From the NCBI GenBank assembly GCA_020441735.1, contig JAGRLQ010000232.1:1380-7235 (forward strand): 5,856 nt of DNA. Direction: 5' to 3'. Origin of the DNA: Nitratireductor sp. Its GTDB lineage: Bacteria > Pseudomonadota > Alphaproteobacteria > Rhizobiales > Rhizobiaceae. The notes under the pieces are model-generated. The model worked only from the letters and a program-made list of their open reading frames with translations. It was not told where the DNA came from and did not search any database. This document shows positions 1 to 5,801 of the stretch, piece after piece. The position numbers were made by a program, and so were the translations under genes. Position 1 is the first letter of the stretch, and the number at the start of each line of letters is the position of its first letter.

Positions 1-26
1 AAAAGTCCGCAAAACCGTCACAATGC

Positions 27-47
27 GCGCATCGGGGCGCCTTTTTT
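27..47 (+). terminator. Weak rho-independent-type terminator candidate
   Basis: Two GCGC tetranucleotides (27-30 and 37-40) can pair around a 6-nt loop. One C and then a run of six T (42-47) follow. The stem is only four base pairs, short for an intrinsic terminator, although all pairs are G-C and the T-run is clean. It would end transcription of a gene lying before the window. In related rhizobia I recall argS upstream of this SPOR gene, but no part of it is visible here. Low confidence. Confidence 0.3.
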
Positions 48-97
48 GTCGGCCAGATAGTATGGCTCGGGAAGGCAGAAAACGGGTAGTAGCGTAG

Positions 98-2086
98 ATG
101 ACCGATCACAACACCGCTTACCGGGGGGATTACGACACTCAGCCGGAAGAAGATGATCCGCTGGCGGAACTCGCCCGAATTGTAGCGGGAGATGCTCCGG
201 CCAGTGCATCAGCTTTCACGGTAAAGCAGACGGCTCCGATGCCGCAGAGTGTCCCGGCGCAAACTGCTCCGGCGCAAGACGACATCAGTAATCTGGATTT
301 CGCAGCCGCCCTGGCCGAGGAACTGGACCCTTCACCGGTTGCAGAAGCAGTGACGCCTCCGGAGAGTCCCGCTGCCGCAGCGGGTTTGACAGAAGCCGGG
401 CTCAGCCTTGAAGACCAGTTGCTTGCCGAGATGGGGCAGGGTTCAGAACCCCAACCATCTGCCGAACCCGTTGGCACGGCACCCGTCCAGTCCGCTCCGA
501 CCCAGGCAGAGTTGGCGCCATCTGACGCCGATGCAGCTCTTGCCCGTCTGGAAGCGGTTGCCCAATCGCTGACCCGTGAGCAGGCCGGTGCGCCCGCCGG
601 TAACGAGCCAGCCGCAGATGCCGCTGAAGCTCAGTCGTTGCAGGGCCAGTCCCCGCAGAGAATGGCGCTCGGCAATACGCTGATCGATCAGGATCCCGAA
701 CCGCTGGATGGGCTGCAGGATGGCCTTGCTGACGTCGAAGCTGATCTGGAAGCTGGTTTTGCAGAGGTGTTTGCCGAGGAACTTGGCCTCGATGAACCGG
801 ACACGGTCGAGGACTTTGATCTCCAGGGCTACGAAACCGCGCCGCAGGCAGACGATTCAGGCGATGTGATTGAAAACCATTTTGCCGATGCTTTTGCAAA
901 AGAACTGGCAATCGACACCGCTGATGTGCAGGAAATGCCTGTTTCGCATCTGGCAGATGACGGGGCAATCGATCCCGGCGCATTCCCCGGCGGGTTCCAG
1001 GATGATGATTTCGGCATGGAACCCGAGCCGCAGCCTGCTGCACAGACAGCAAAACAGGCTGCCGGATCCAATCGCGGTTTCCGCCTCGCAGTCGGCGCAC
1101 TGATCGTGGCCCTGCTGGTCGGCACGGGCGTCGTTGCCTGGGGTACGTTTGGCAGCAGTCAACTCGGCGAAGGCGGAGAACCACCGGTTATCCGGGCAGA
1201 TAATGAACCCGCCAAGGTCAAGCCGGAAGATCCCGGTGGCAAGGTCATCGCCAATCAGGAAAACCAGGTTTATGACCGTGTTTCCGGCGGGCAGGGTGAG
1301 GAAAACAATACCCAGGAAGAACTGATCACCAGCCGTGAACAGCCGGTCGACGTGGCCGAAAAGTCGGCGACCAGGCTCTCGCCCGACGCAGAAGGTGGTA
1401 CTTCCGATGCGCCGCTTGGCCTGCCGCCGAAAAAAGTGCGCACTCTGGTGGTGAAGCCTGATGGCACGATTGTTTCCGGCGGCGCAGCCACGATGCAGAG
1501 CGATCAGGCAGATGGCGAGCCGCTGCCGCTTTCGCCGCAACCGCAGGCACTGGCGATGGCGCAAACCGACGACGCATCCGGTTCTGCAGCGCAAGCCGTG
1601 CAGCAACAGGAAACCGAAGCTTCCTCTGTGATCGCCCTTGATGGCGCCAGATCGACGGGCGAGATCGCAACGCCAACACCGAGCCCGTTGCCGGCTCCCG
1701 AGCCGCCAGTTGCCGTGGCTCCCGCGCCCAAGCCGGTTGCGCCAGCACCGGCAGCCGAAAGCGATCCCGGTGCGCCGACCCAGATTGCCGCTGTTTCCGA
1801 AAGCAGTCCGCAGCCGGCAGCCGCACGACCGGCAGTTACCAGCAGCGAGTGGAAGATACAGGTTTCCTCCCAGCGTTCACGCGAGGCAGCCGAATCCTCT
1901 TTTTCGAACATCAAGCAGCGGTTTTCCTCCATTCTCGGTAGCCGCAGCGCTGCAATCGAGCGGGCCGATATCGATGGCAAGGGAACCTTCTATCGCGTGA
2001 AGGTGCTGGCTGATTCCAAGAGCGATGCCACCGACATCTGTAATCGCCTGAAGGGCGCAGGCGGCAGTTGCTTCGTCACGCGCTGA
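98..2086 (+). CDS. Single-pass membrane protein with C-terminal SPOR domain
   Basis: This 662-residue protein probably binds septal peptidoglycan; SPOR domains recognise glycan strands stripped of stem peptides at division sites. Residues 1-325 form a long acidic, Ala/Pro/Glu-rich cytoplasmic region of low complexity. It contains DPLAELARIV at 20-29 and three copies of a FAxx[LF]Ax-EL motif at 68-76, 221-229 and 262-270. A transmembrane helix spans about 330-349, preceded by R326 and R329, which fits an N-in, C-out type II topology. The periplasmic part has a segment at about 369-419 (KVKPEDPGG, VYDRV, TSREQPVDV), a PPKKVRTLVVKPDGTIV segment at 443-459, and a Pro/Ala-rich linker at about 524-556. 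The SPOR domain occupies about 585-662, beginning WKIQVSS and including FYRVKV. The ATG at 98 has only a poor Shine-Dalgarno match, but the DPLAELARIV segment close behind it supports this start. It resembles the SPOR protein found before nagZ in other rhizobia. The domain call is firm; a specific division role is inferred. Confidence 0.9.
   Translation: MTDHNTAYRGDYDTQPEEDDPLAELARIVAGDAPASASAFTVKQTAPMPQSVPAQTAPAQDDISNLDFAAALAEELDPSPVAEAVTPPESPAAAAGLTEAGLSLEDQLLAEMGQGSEPQPSAEPVGTAPVQSAPTQAELAPSDADAALARLEAVAQSLTREQAGAPAGNEPAADAAEAQSLQGQSPQRMALGNTLIDQDPEPLDGLQDGLADVEADLEAGFAEVFAEELGLDEPDTVEDFDLQGYETAPQADDSGDVIENHFADAFAKELAIDTADVQEMPVSHLADDGAIDPGAFPGGFQDDDFGMEPEPQPAAQTAKQAAGSNRGFRLAVGALIVALLVGTGVVAWGTFGSSQLGEGGEPPVIRADNEPAKVKPEDPGGKVIANQENQVYDRVSGGQGEENNTQEELITSREQPVDVAEKSATRLSPDAEGGTSDAPLGLPPKKVRTLVVKPDGTIVSGGAATMQSDQADGEPLPLSPQPQALAMAQTDDASGSAAQAVQQQETEASSVIALDGARSTGEIATPTPSPLPAPEPPVAVAPAPKPVAPAPAAESDPGAPTQIAAVSESSPQPAAARPAVTSSEWKIQVSSQRSREAAESSFSNIKQRFSSILGSRSAAIERADIDGKGTFYRVKVLADSKSDATDICNRLKGAGGSCFVTR
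299..907 (+). repeat. Three dispersed FAxx[LF]Ax-EL motif copies in the SPOR protein
   Basis: Three nine-residue motifs recur in the cytoplasmic part of the SPOR protein: FAAALAEEL (DNA 299-325), FAEVFAEEL (758-784) and FADAFAKEL (881-907). The last two continue with [GA]-[LI]-D. Each could form a short amphipathic helix within otherwise disordered acidic sequence. The DNA copies differ in codon choice, so they are not recent tandem duplications. Their role is unknown; they may be docking sites for a cytoplasmic partner. A looser relative, LEDQLLAEM, lies at residues 104-112. Confidence 0.5.
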
Positions 2087-2105
2087 CACACCGGCTACGG
2101 CTGTT

Positions 2106-2143
2106 CTGTCCCCGCTGAAATCGCTTTTCTTTAAACGGGACAG
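2106..2143. repeat. 7-bp inverted repeat between SPOR gene and nagZ
   Basis: CTGTCCC at 2106-2112 pairs exactly with GGGACAG at 2137-2143. The 24-nt loop is AT-richer than its surroundings and includes a CTTTTCTTTAAAC stretch. It sits in the 74-nt gap, ending 17 nt before the nagZ start. It could be an RNA hairpin at the leader of nagZ, a regulator site, or chance. No T-run follows the right arm, so it is not a standard terminator. Confidence 0.3.
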
Positions 2144-2160
2144 GCTCTAAGTTCCCGGCG

Positions 2161-3177
2161 ATGGGAATCAAGGCATTCATCACCGGGGTTGCGGGGACAT
2201 CGCTAAGCGATGAAGAACGCTATTTCATCGATCACGAACATCCCTGGGGATTGATCCTTTTTGCCCGCAACATAGAGGATCCCCGGCAGGTGCATCGCCT
2301 CGTCGATGAGTTCCGTGAAGGGGTCGGACGCGGCAATGCGCCGGTGCTGATCGACCAGGAGGGCGGCCGCGTCCAGCGCCTTCGCCCACCACACTGGGAA
2401 ACCTATGCGACAGGCCGGCAACTGGGCGATCTGTGGCGCCACGCTCCCGAAGCTGGCGAAGAGGCCATCCGTCTGCATTCCCGCCTGATTGCGCACGATC
2501 TTCTGAGCCTTGGCATCAATGTCGATTGCCTTCCGGTGCTCGATGTTCCGGTGGCAGGCAGCCATGACGTGATTGGCGACAGGGCTTATTCCACCGAGCC
2601 GCAGGAAGTAGCCATCATGGGCCGTATGGCCTGCGATGGCCTGCTGGAAGGCGGCGTTCTGCCGGTTATCAAGCACATTCCCGGGCATGGAAGAGCGGGC
2701 GCAGACAGCCATCTGGAACTGCCGGAAGTCCACGTCGGTCATGACGAACTTTCTGTCAGCGATTTCGTGCCGTTCAAGGCGCTTTCTGACATGCCGCTTG
2801 CCATGACAGCCCATGTGCGTTTTCACGCCCTTGACCCGCAGCACCCCGCGACGGTTTCTCAAAGCATCATTGACGGCATCATAAGGGGCGAAATCGGTTT
2901 TGACGGCTTGCTGATGAGCGATGATCTGTCCATGCAGGCGTTGGAGGGCGAACTTGCAGACCGCGCCGACGCCAGCATCGCTGCCGGCTGTGACATGATC
3001 CTGCACTGCAATGGCGAGATGCGGGAGATGGAGGAAATTGCCGCCGTCTGCCCGGTACTGGAGGGCAGGGCGCTGGAGCGGGCGCTGGCTGCCGAAGCCA
3101 TGCTGCGTGAGCCTAATGAAATTGATGTGGATGCCGCAAGGGCGCGCTACCGCGACTTGTTGGAACCGTCCGTCTGA
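2161..3177 (+). CDS. nagZ: Beta-N-acetylhexosaminidase NagZ (GH3)
   Basis: This cytoplasmic glycoside hydrolase family 3 enzyme removes N-acetylglucosamine from anhydro-muropeptides during peptidoglycan recycling. The product feeds the anhydroMurNAc-peptide pool, which in many bacteria signals AmpC beta-lactamase induction. The protein has 338 residues, normal for single-domain NagZ, and no signal peptide. Visible landmarks are IDQEGGRVQRL at 64-74, the loop KHIPGHG at 171-177 followed by D182-S183-H184 (the Asp-His dyad that serves as acid/base in NagZ enzymes), and LLMSDDLSM at 250-258, where D254 is the predicted catalytic nucleophile. All expected catalytic residues are present. The ATG at 2161 gives the usual N-terminus (MGIKAFITGVAG), although the Shine-Dalgarno match is poor. 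The gene follows the SPOR gene by 74 nt and precedes scpA, a known rhizobial order. Identification is secure. Confidence 0.96.
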   Translation: MGIKAFITGVAGTSLSDEERYFIDHEHPWGLILFARNIEDPRQVHRLVDEFREGVGRGNAPVLIDQEGGRVQRLRPPHWETYATGRQLGDLWRHAPEAGEEAIRLHSRLIAHDLLSLGINVDCLPVLDVPVAGSHDVIGDRAYSTEPQEVAIMGRMACDGLLEGGVLPVIKHIPGHGRAGADSHLELPEVHVGHDELSVSDFVPFKALSDMPLAMTAHVRFHALDPQHPATVSQSIIDGIIRGEIGFDGLLMSDDLSMQALEGELADRADASIAAGCDMILHCNGEMREMEEIAAVCPVLEGRALERALAAEAMLREPNEIDVDAARARYRDLLEPSV

Positions 3178-3256
3178 TCGGCTAGGATTGGGCTGGCATC
3201 AGGGCCGCCCGAGATGGCGGTCGCCGGGCACATCGGCCTCCGTTGTGGCCGGAGCG

Positions 3257-3262
3257 GCAGGA
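3257..3262 (+). promoter_or_regulatory. Probable scpA ribosome-binding site
   Basis: GCAGGA at 3257-3262 lies 11 nt before GTG 3274 and 20 nt before ATG 3283. This spacing favours the GTG as the scpA start. A second purine stretch, GGAG at 3251-3254, could form the right arm of a small hairpin with CTCCG at 3238-3242. An alternative ATG at 3214 has AGGG at 3201-3204, 9 nt upstream. Confidence 0.4.
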
Positions 3263-3273
3263 TTACTACAACA

Positions 3274-4086
3274 GTGAGCGCAATGAGCGACAACCCTTTC
3301 AACGAGCCGGACTTCTGGGCAAAGCGCAACGAAGACCGTGCGGTCTCCGACCCTCTGCTTGTTGTCGATGTGGATGGCTTCGAGGGGCCGCTTGACCTGT
3401 TGCTGGAATTGGCCCGCCGCCAGAAGGTGGATCTGGCAAGGATTTCCATTCTTGCGCTTGCCGAACAATATCTCGAATTCATCGCCGAAGTACGCAAGCT
3501 GCGCATCGAGCTTGCAGCCGATTATCTGGTGATGGCGGCCTGGCTTGCCTATCTGAAATCGCGCCTGTTGCTGCCTGATCAGGTGGATGACGGGGAAGGG
3601 CCGAGCGGCGAGGAACTGGCGGCCCAGCTCGCCTTCCGTCTGCAGCGGCTTGAAGCGATGCGCGATGCCGCTTCGAGCCTCATCAACCGCAACCGCCTTG
3701 GCCGCGATTTCTTTCCCCGCGGCATGCCTGAGCCGATCGTGGTCGAAAAGACCCAGCAATATGAGGCGACGCTGTATGACCTGCTGACGGCCTATGCCGC
3801 CCAACGCCAGCGCACCGCCGTTTCCACTGTAACCATTGCCCAGCGCCAGGTCTGGTCGCTGGCCGATGCGCGGGAGATTCTCGAACGCATGGTTGGCGGA
3901 TTGACGGACTGGACACCGCTCGACAGCTTCCTGTTTGACTACATTCCCGATCCGAAAATGCGGGCAAGCGCGCTTGCCAGTTCCTTTGCCGCCACGCTCG
4001 AACTGGTGCGCGAGGGCCAGCTGGCGATGCGCCAGGAAGGCGCTTACCAACCGCTCTACCTGAAACAACAGGCCAACCGAGGATAA
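3274..4086 (+). CDS. scpA: Segregation and condensation protein A (kleisin)
   Basis: ScpA is the kleisin that bridges the heads of an SMC dimer. With ScpB it forms the SMC-ScpAB condensin, which compacts and helps segregate newly replicated chromosomes. From the GTG at 3274 the protein has 270 residues, within the usual 240-290. The family signature VVDVDGFEGPLDLLLELA covers residues 30-47, followed by QKVDL and ALAEQYLEFI. The helix LAADYLVMAAWLAYLKSRLLLP spans 80-101. The C-terminal winged-helix part that contacts an SMC head lies near the end, with SSFAATLELVREGQL at 236-250. The reading frame is open back to ATG 3214, adding 20 residues (MAVAGHIGL...) unlike anything I know in ScpA. ATG 3283 is another possible start. 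The stop is 4 nt before scpB, which indicates translational coupling. Function is secure; the exact start is not. Confidence 0.93.
   Translation: MSAMSDNPFNEPDFWAKRNEDRAVSDPLLVVDVDGFEGPLDLLLELARRQKVDLARISILALAEQYLEFIAEVRKLRIELAADYLVMAAWLAYLKSRLLLPDQVDDGEGPSGEELAAQLAFRLQRLEAMRDAASSLINRNRLGRDFFPRGMPEPIVVEKTQQYEATLYDLLTAYAAQRQRTAVSTVTIAQRQVWSLADAREILERMVGGLTDWTPLDSFLFDYIPDPKMRASALASSFAATLELVREGQLAMRQEGAYQPLYLKQQANRG
4079..4083 (+). promoter_or_regulatory. scpB ribosome-binding site inside the scpA stop region
   Basis: GAGGA at 4079-4083 is a strong Shine-Dalgarno match, 7 nt before the scpB ATG at 4091. It overlaps the last codons of scpA, whose TAA is at 4084-4086. It fixes the scpB start and ties scpB translation to that of scpA, as expected for subunits of one complex. 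Confidence 0.75.
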
Positions 4087-4090
4087 GAAC

Positions 4091-4870
4091 ATGGGCGAAA
4101 GCCGGTCTGCTGCTGAAGAAAAAAACAAGGAACAGGCAACCATCCTGCCGTTTGCGCCGCCGGGAAAGCTGGTCGATGAGGCCGCTGGCGGGACGCTCGA
4201 TCCCCGTGACCTGCGCGAGCAGTTGCGGATGATCGAGGCAATCCTGTTTGCCTCTTCCGAACCGGTTTCCGAAAGGTCTCTGCGCGAGCGTATGCCCGAC
4301 GGCATCGATTTCGATGCGCTGATGGCCGAACTGCAGCAGGCTTATGCCGGGCGAGGCGTCAATGTGGTGCGCATCGGCGGCAACTGGGCCTTCCGCACTG
4401 CCGATGACCTCGGTTTTCTGCTGCAGAAGGAGGCGGTTGAGACCAGAAAGCTGAGCCGCGCGGCACTCGAAGTCCTGGCAACGATTGCCTATCACCAACC
4501 GGTCACCCGGGCCGAAGTGGAGGAGGTGAGGGGTGTCGCAACATCGAGGGGCACGCTGGACGTTCTGCTGGAAGCCGGCTGGGTGAGGATGCGCGGCCGC
4601 CGCAAAACGCCGGGCCGCCCGGTCACCTATGGAACAACCGACGGCTTTCTCGATCATTTCGGCCTTGCCGAACTGCGCGATCTGCCCGGTCTCGACGAAC
4701 TGAAGGGAGCAGGCCTGCTGCAAAGCCGGTTGCCCGCCAATTTCCAGGTTCCCATGCCTTCCGACAGTGAGGAACTGACCGAGGATGAGGATCCCTTTAC
4801 GCCCGACGATCTTGAAGAACTCGGCCTGCTGCCACCATCGGGCGGCGATGAGGACGATGAGGGCGAATAG
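4091..4870 (+). CDS. scpB: Segregation and condensation protein B
   Basis: ScpB is a dimeric tandem winged-helix protein that binds the central part of ScpA and regulates the SMC ATPase in bacterial condensin. The protein has 259 residues, somewhat longer than the ~190-200 of B. subtilis ScpB because of extra sequence at both ends. Residues 1-35 are a variable leader. The first winged-helix domain begins at about 43 (LREQLRMIEAILFASSEPVS). The second contains LEVLATIAYHQPVTRAEVEE at 126-145, the conserved SRGTLDVLLEAGWV at 152-165 and GRRKTPGRPVTYGTT at 169-183, then FLDHFGL. Residues 223-259 form a strongly acidic tail with 17 Asp/Glu and no Lys/Arg. It starts 4 nt after scpA behind a strong ribosome-binding site. 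In many rhizobia tatABC comes next; here a DUF192 gene does. Confidence 0.95.
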   Translation: MGESRSAAEEKNKEQATILPFAPPGKLVDEAAGGTLDPRDLREQLRMIEAILFASSEPVSERSLRERMPDGIDFDALMAELQQAYAGRGVNVVRIGGNWAFRTADDLGFLLQKEAVETRKLSRAALEVLATIAYHQPVTRAEVEEVRGVATSRGTLDVLLEAGWVRMRGRRKTPGRPVTYGTTDGFLDHFGLAELRDLPGLDELKGAGLLQSRLPANFQVPMPSDSEELTEDEDPFTPDDLEELGLLPPSGGDEDDEGE

Positions 4871-4872
4871 GA
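4869..4872 (+). promoter_or_regulatory. Possible ribosome-binding site for the longer DUF192 start
   Basis: AGGA at 4869-4872 overlaps the scpB stop TAG (4868-4870) and lies 8 nt before an in-frame ATG at 4881. This would suit translational coupling with scpB. A competing site, GGAG at 4920-4923, lies 11 nt before the ATG at 4935. The sequence does not settle which is used. Confidence 0.35.
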
Positions 4873-4934
4873 TCGCTTAAATGACGTATTCCTGTGCGGT
4901 AACGGTGCTTGTCCTTGCCGGAGTTCGCCTGCCA

Positions 4935-5432
4935 ATGCGAAATCTTGTTGTTCTTGCGCTGATCCTTGCCGCCGCACTTTTCCCGGCACCGAAGCCAACC
5001 CATGCCCAACAGGCTGCTCCTGCACAGGAAGCGCCGCTGACGGTTGAAGGTCGCGAAGCAGAGGAAATCTGGATCGCCACCGACCAGGGCCGGTTCCGCT
5101 TTACCGCCGAAATCGCCGACGAACCGGCCGAACGTTCCCAGGGATTGATGTTCCGTGAAACCATGCCGGCAAAGCACGGCATGCTGTTTGACTTCGGCCA
5201 GATACGCCCGGTGCAGATGTGGATGCGCAACACGCCGATTTCCCTCGACATGGTGTTTCTGGATAAAACCGGAACGGTTACCCATTTGGCCGAGCGCACA
5301 ACGCCGTTTTCCGACGCAATCATCGATTCAGGCGGCCCGATCTCTCATGTGCTGGAGCTGAATGCCGGTATATCGAGGCTGATCGGTCTGAAACCCGGCG
5401 ACCGGGTGGAGCACGCTTCGTTCAAACGCTGA
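4935..5432 (+). CDS. Secreted DUF192 family protein
   Basis: This small exported protein carries the DUF192 domain, a family of unknown biochemical function common in proteobacteria and archaea. From ATG 4935 it has 165 residues. It opens with a textbook Sec signal peptide: MRN, a hydrophobic core LVVLALILAAALF, and a likely cleavage after THA near residue 24. The domain follows, with QGLMFRE starting at residue 69, HGMLFDF, the hallmark MWMRNTPISLDMVFLD starting at 95, SHVLELNAG and GLKPGDRVEH near the end. An in-frame ATG at 4881 with a good ribosome-binding site would add 18 mostly hydrophobic residues (MTYSCAVTVLVLAGVRLP). The canonical signal peptide argues for 4935. The gene follows scpB on the same strand and may be read from the same transcript, but nothing links it to condensin. 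Family assignment is firm, function unknown. Confidence 0.9.
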   Translation: MRNLVVLALILAAALFPAPKPTHAQQAAPAQEAPLTVEGREAEEIWIATDQGRFRFTAEIADEPAERSQGLMFRETMPAKHGMLFDFGQIRPVQMWMRNTPISLDMVFLDKTGTVTHLAERTTPFSDAIIDSGGPISHVLELNAGISRLIGLKPGDRVEHASFKR

Positions 5433-5449
5433 CACTCTGAGGTTCAGTG
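5433..5449. other. Small hairpin between convergent genes
   Basis: CACT (5433-5436) can pair with AGTG (5446-5449), and GA (5439-5440) with TC (5444-5445), leaving CT bulged and a GGT loop. Alternatively CTGA (5437-5440) pairs with TCAG (5444-5447) around the same loop. It fills the 11-nt gap between two convergent stop codons and overlaps the end of the minus-strand gene. It might weakly end transcription on both strands, but there is no T-run. Low confidence. Confidence 0.2.
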
Positions 5450-5755
5450 CGTCCAGGGAGCCTTGCGCGAATAGGAGAAATTCTCCGCATAGGACATCAC
5501 CCGGCGGGCCTTGCGCGCTGGCGGAGCAGGCTCAACGTGGTATTCCAGGCCTTCGCGCTCGGCATAGGCAACGGCTTCCTCAAGGCTGTCAAAATCCAGC
5601 CGGATCTGGGATTTCATGTCGGAAGAAGAAGTGTACCCCATCAGCGGTTCGATGCGGCGCGGCGTTTCACGTTCGAATTCCAGCACCCAGTGGCCGGTCT
5701 TGGCACGGCCTGACTGCATGGCGGTCTTTGACGGGCTGAAAATTCTGGCGGTCAT
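5444..5755 (-). CDS. NDUFS4-like complex I accessory subunit
   Basis: This 103-residue protein belongs to the 'ETC complex I subunit conserved region' family. It corresponds to mitochondrial NDUFS4 (the 18-kDa AQDQ subunit), an accessory subunit of the peripheral arm of NADH:ubiquinone oxidoreductase that is kept in alphaproteobacteria. Landmarks are ARIFSPSKTAMQSG at 3-16, the WVLEFE strand at 23-28, PLMGYTSSSDM at 37-47, QIRLDF at 50-55, SLEEAVAYAEREG at 57-69 and the C-terminal MSYAENF...APWTH. The start is the codon at 5755-5753, giving MTARIF, preceded by a GGGGA purine stretch. The frame stays open upstream for 30 codons, but that part reads into the tRNA-Pro gene and is not protein. 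The gene lies 46 nt downstream of the tRNA on the same strand and converges on the DUF192 gene. It is separate from any nuo operon in this window. Confidence 0.92.
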   Translation of the reverse strand: MTARIFSPSKTAMQSGRAKTGHWVLEFERETPRRIEPLMGYTSSSDMKSQIRLDFDSLEEAVAYAEREGLEYHVEPAPPARKARRVMSYAENFSYSRKAPWTH

Positions 5756-5801
5756 CGCTGCGTATCCCCGAAGGTAAATGCGGGCCAACGCCCTGGAGAA
5801 A

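Noticed and set aside
1..97. Promoter for the SPOR gene in the leading non-coding stretch
   Set aside because: I found no -35/-10 pair with acceptable spacing. A promoter may exist but cannot be supported from this sequence.
402..1606. Several long minus-strand open frames opposite the SPOR gene
   Set aside because: They overlap one another and the SPOR coding region. Their composition reflects its repetitive Ala/Pro/Glu codons, with no plausible protein.
3199..4305. Minus-strand open frame of 368 codons opposite scpA and the start of scpB
   Set aside because: It lies antisense to two securely identified genes. High-GC coding DNA often keeps an antisense frame open, and the translation shows no recognisable domain.
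3683..4723. Minus-strand open frame of 346 codons opposite scpA/scpB
   Set aside because: Antisense shadow of conserved genes. The translation is rich in Arg, Pro and Gly with no family signature.
5782..5793. GGGC/GCCC hairpin after the tRNA as a terminator
   Set aside because: The stem has only four base pairs and is not followed by a T-run on the minus strand, too weak to list as a feature.
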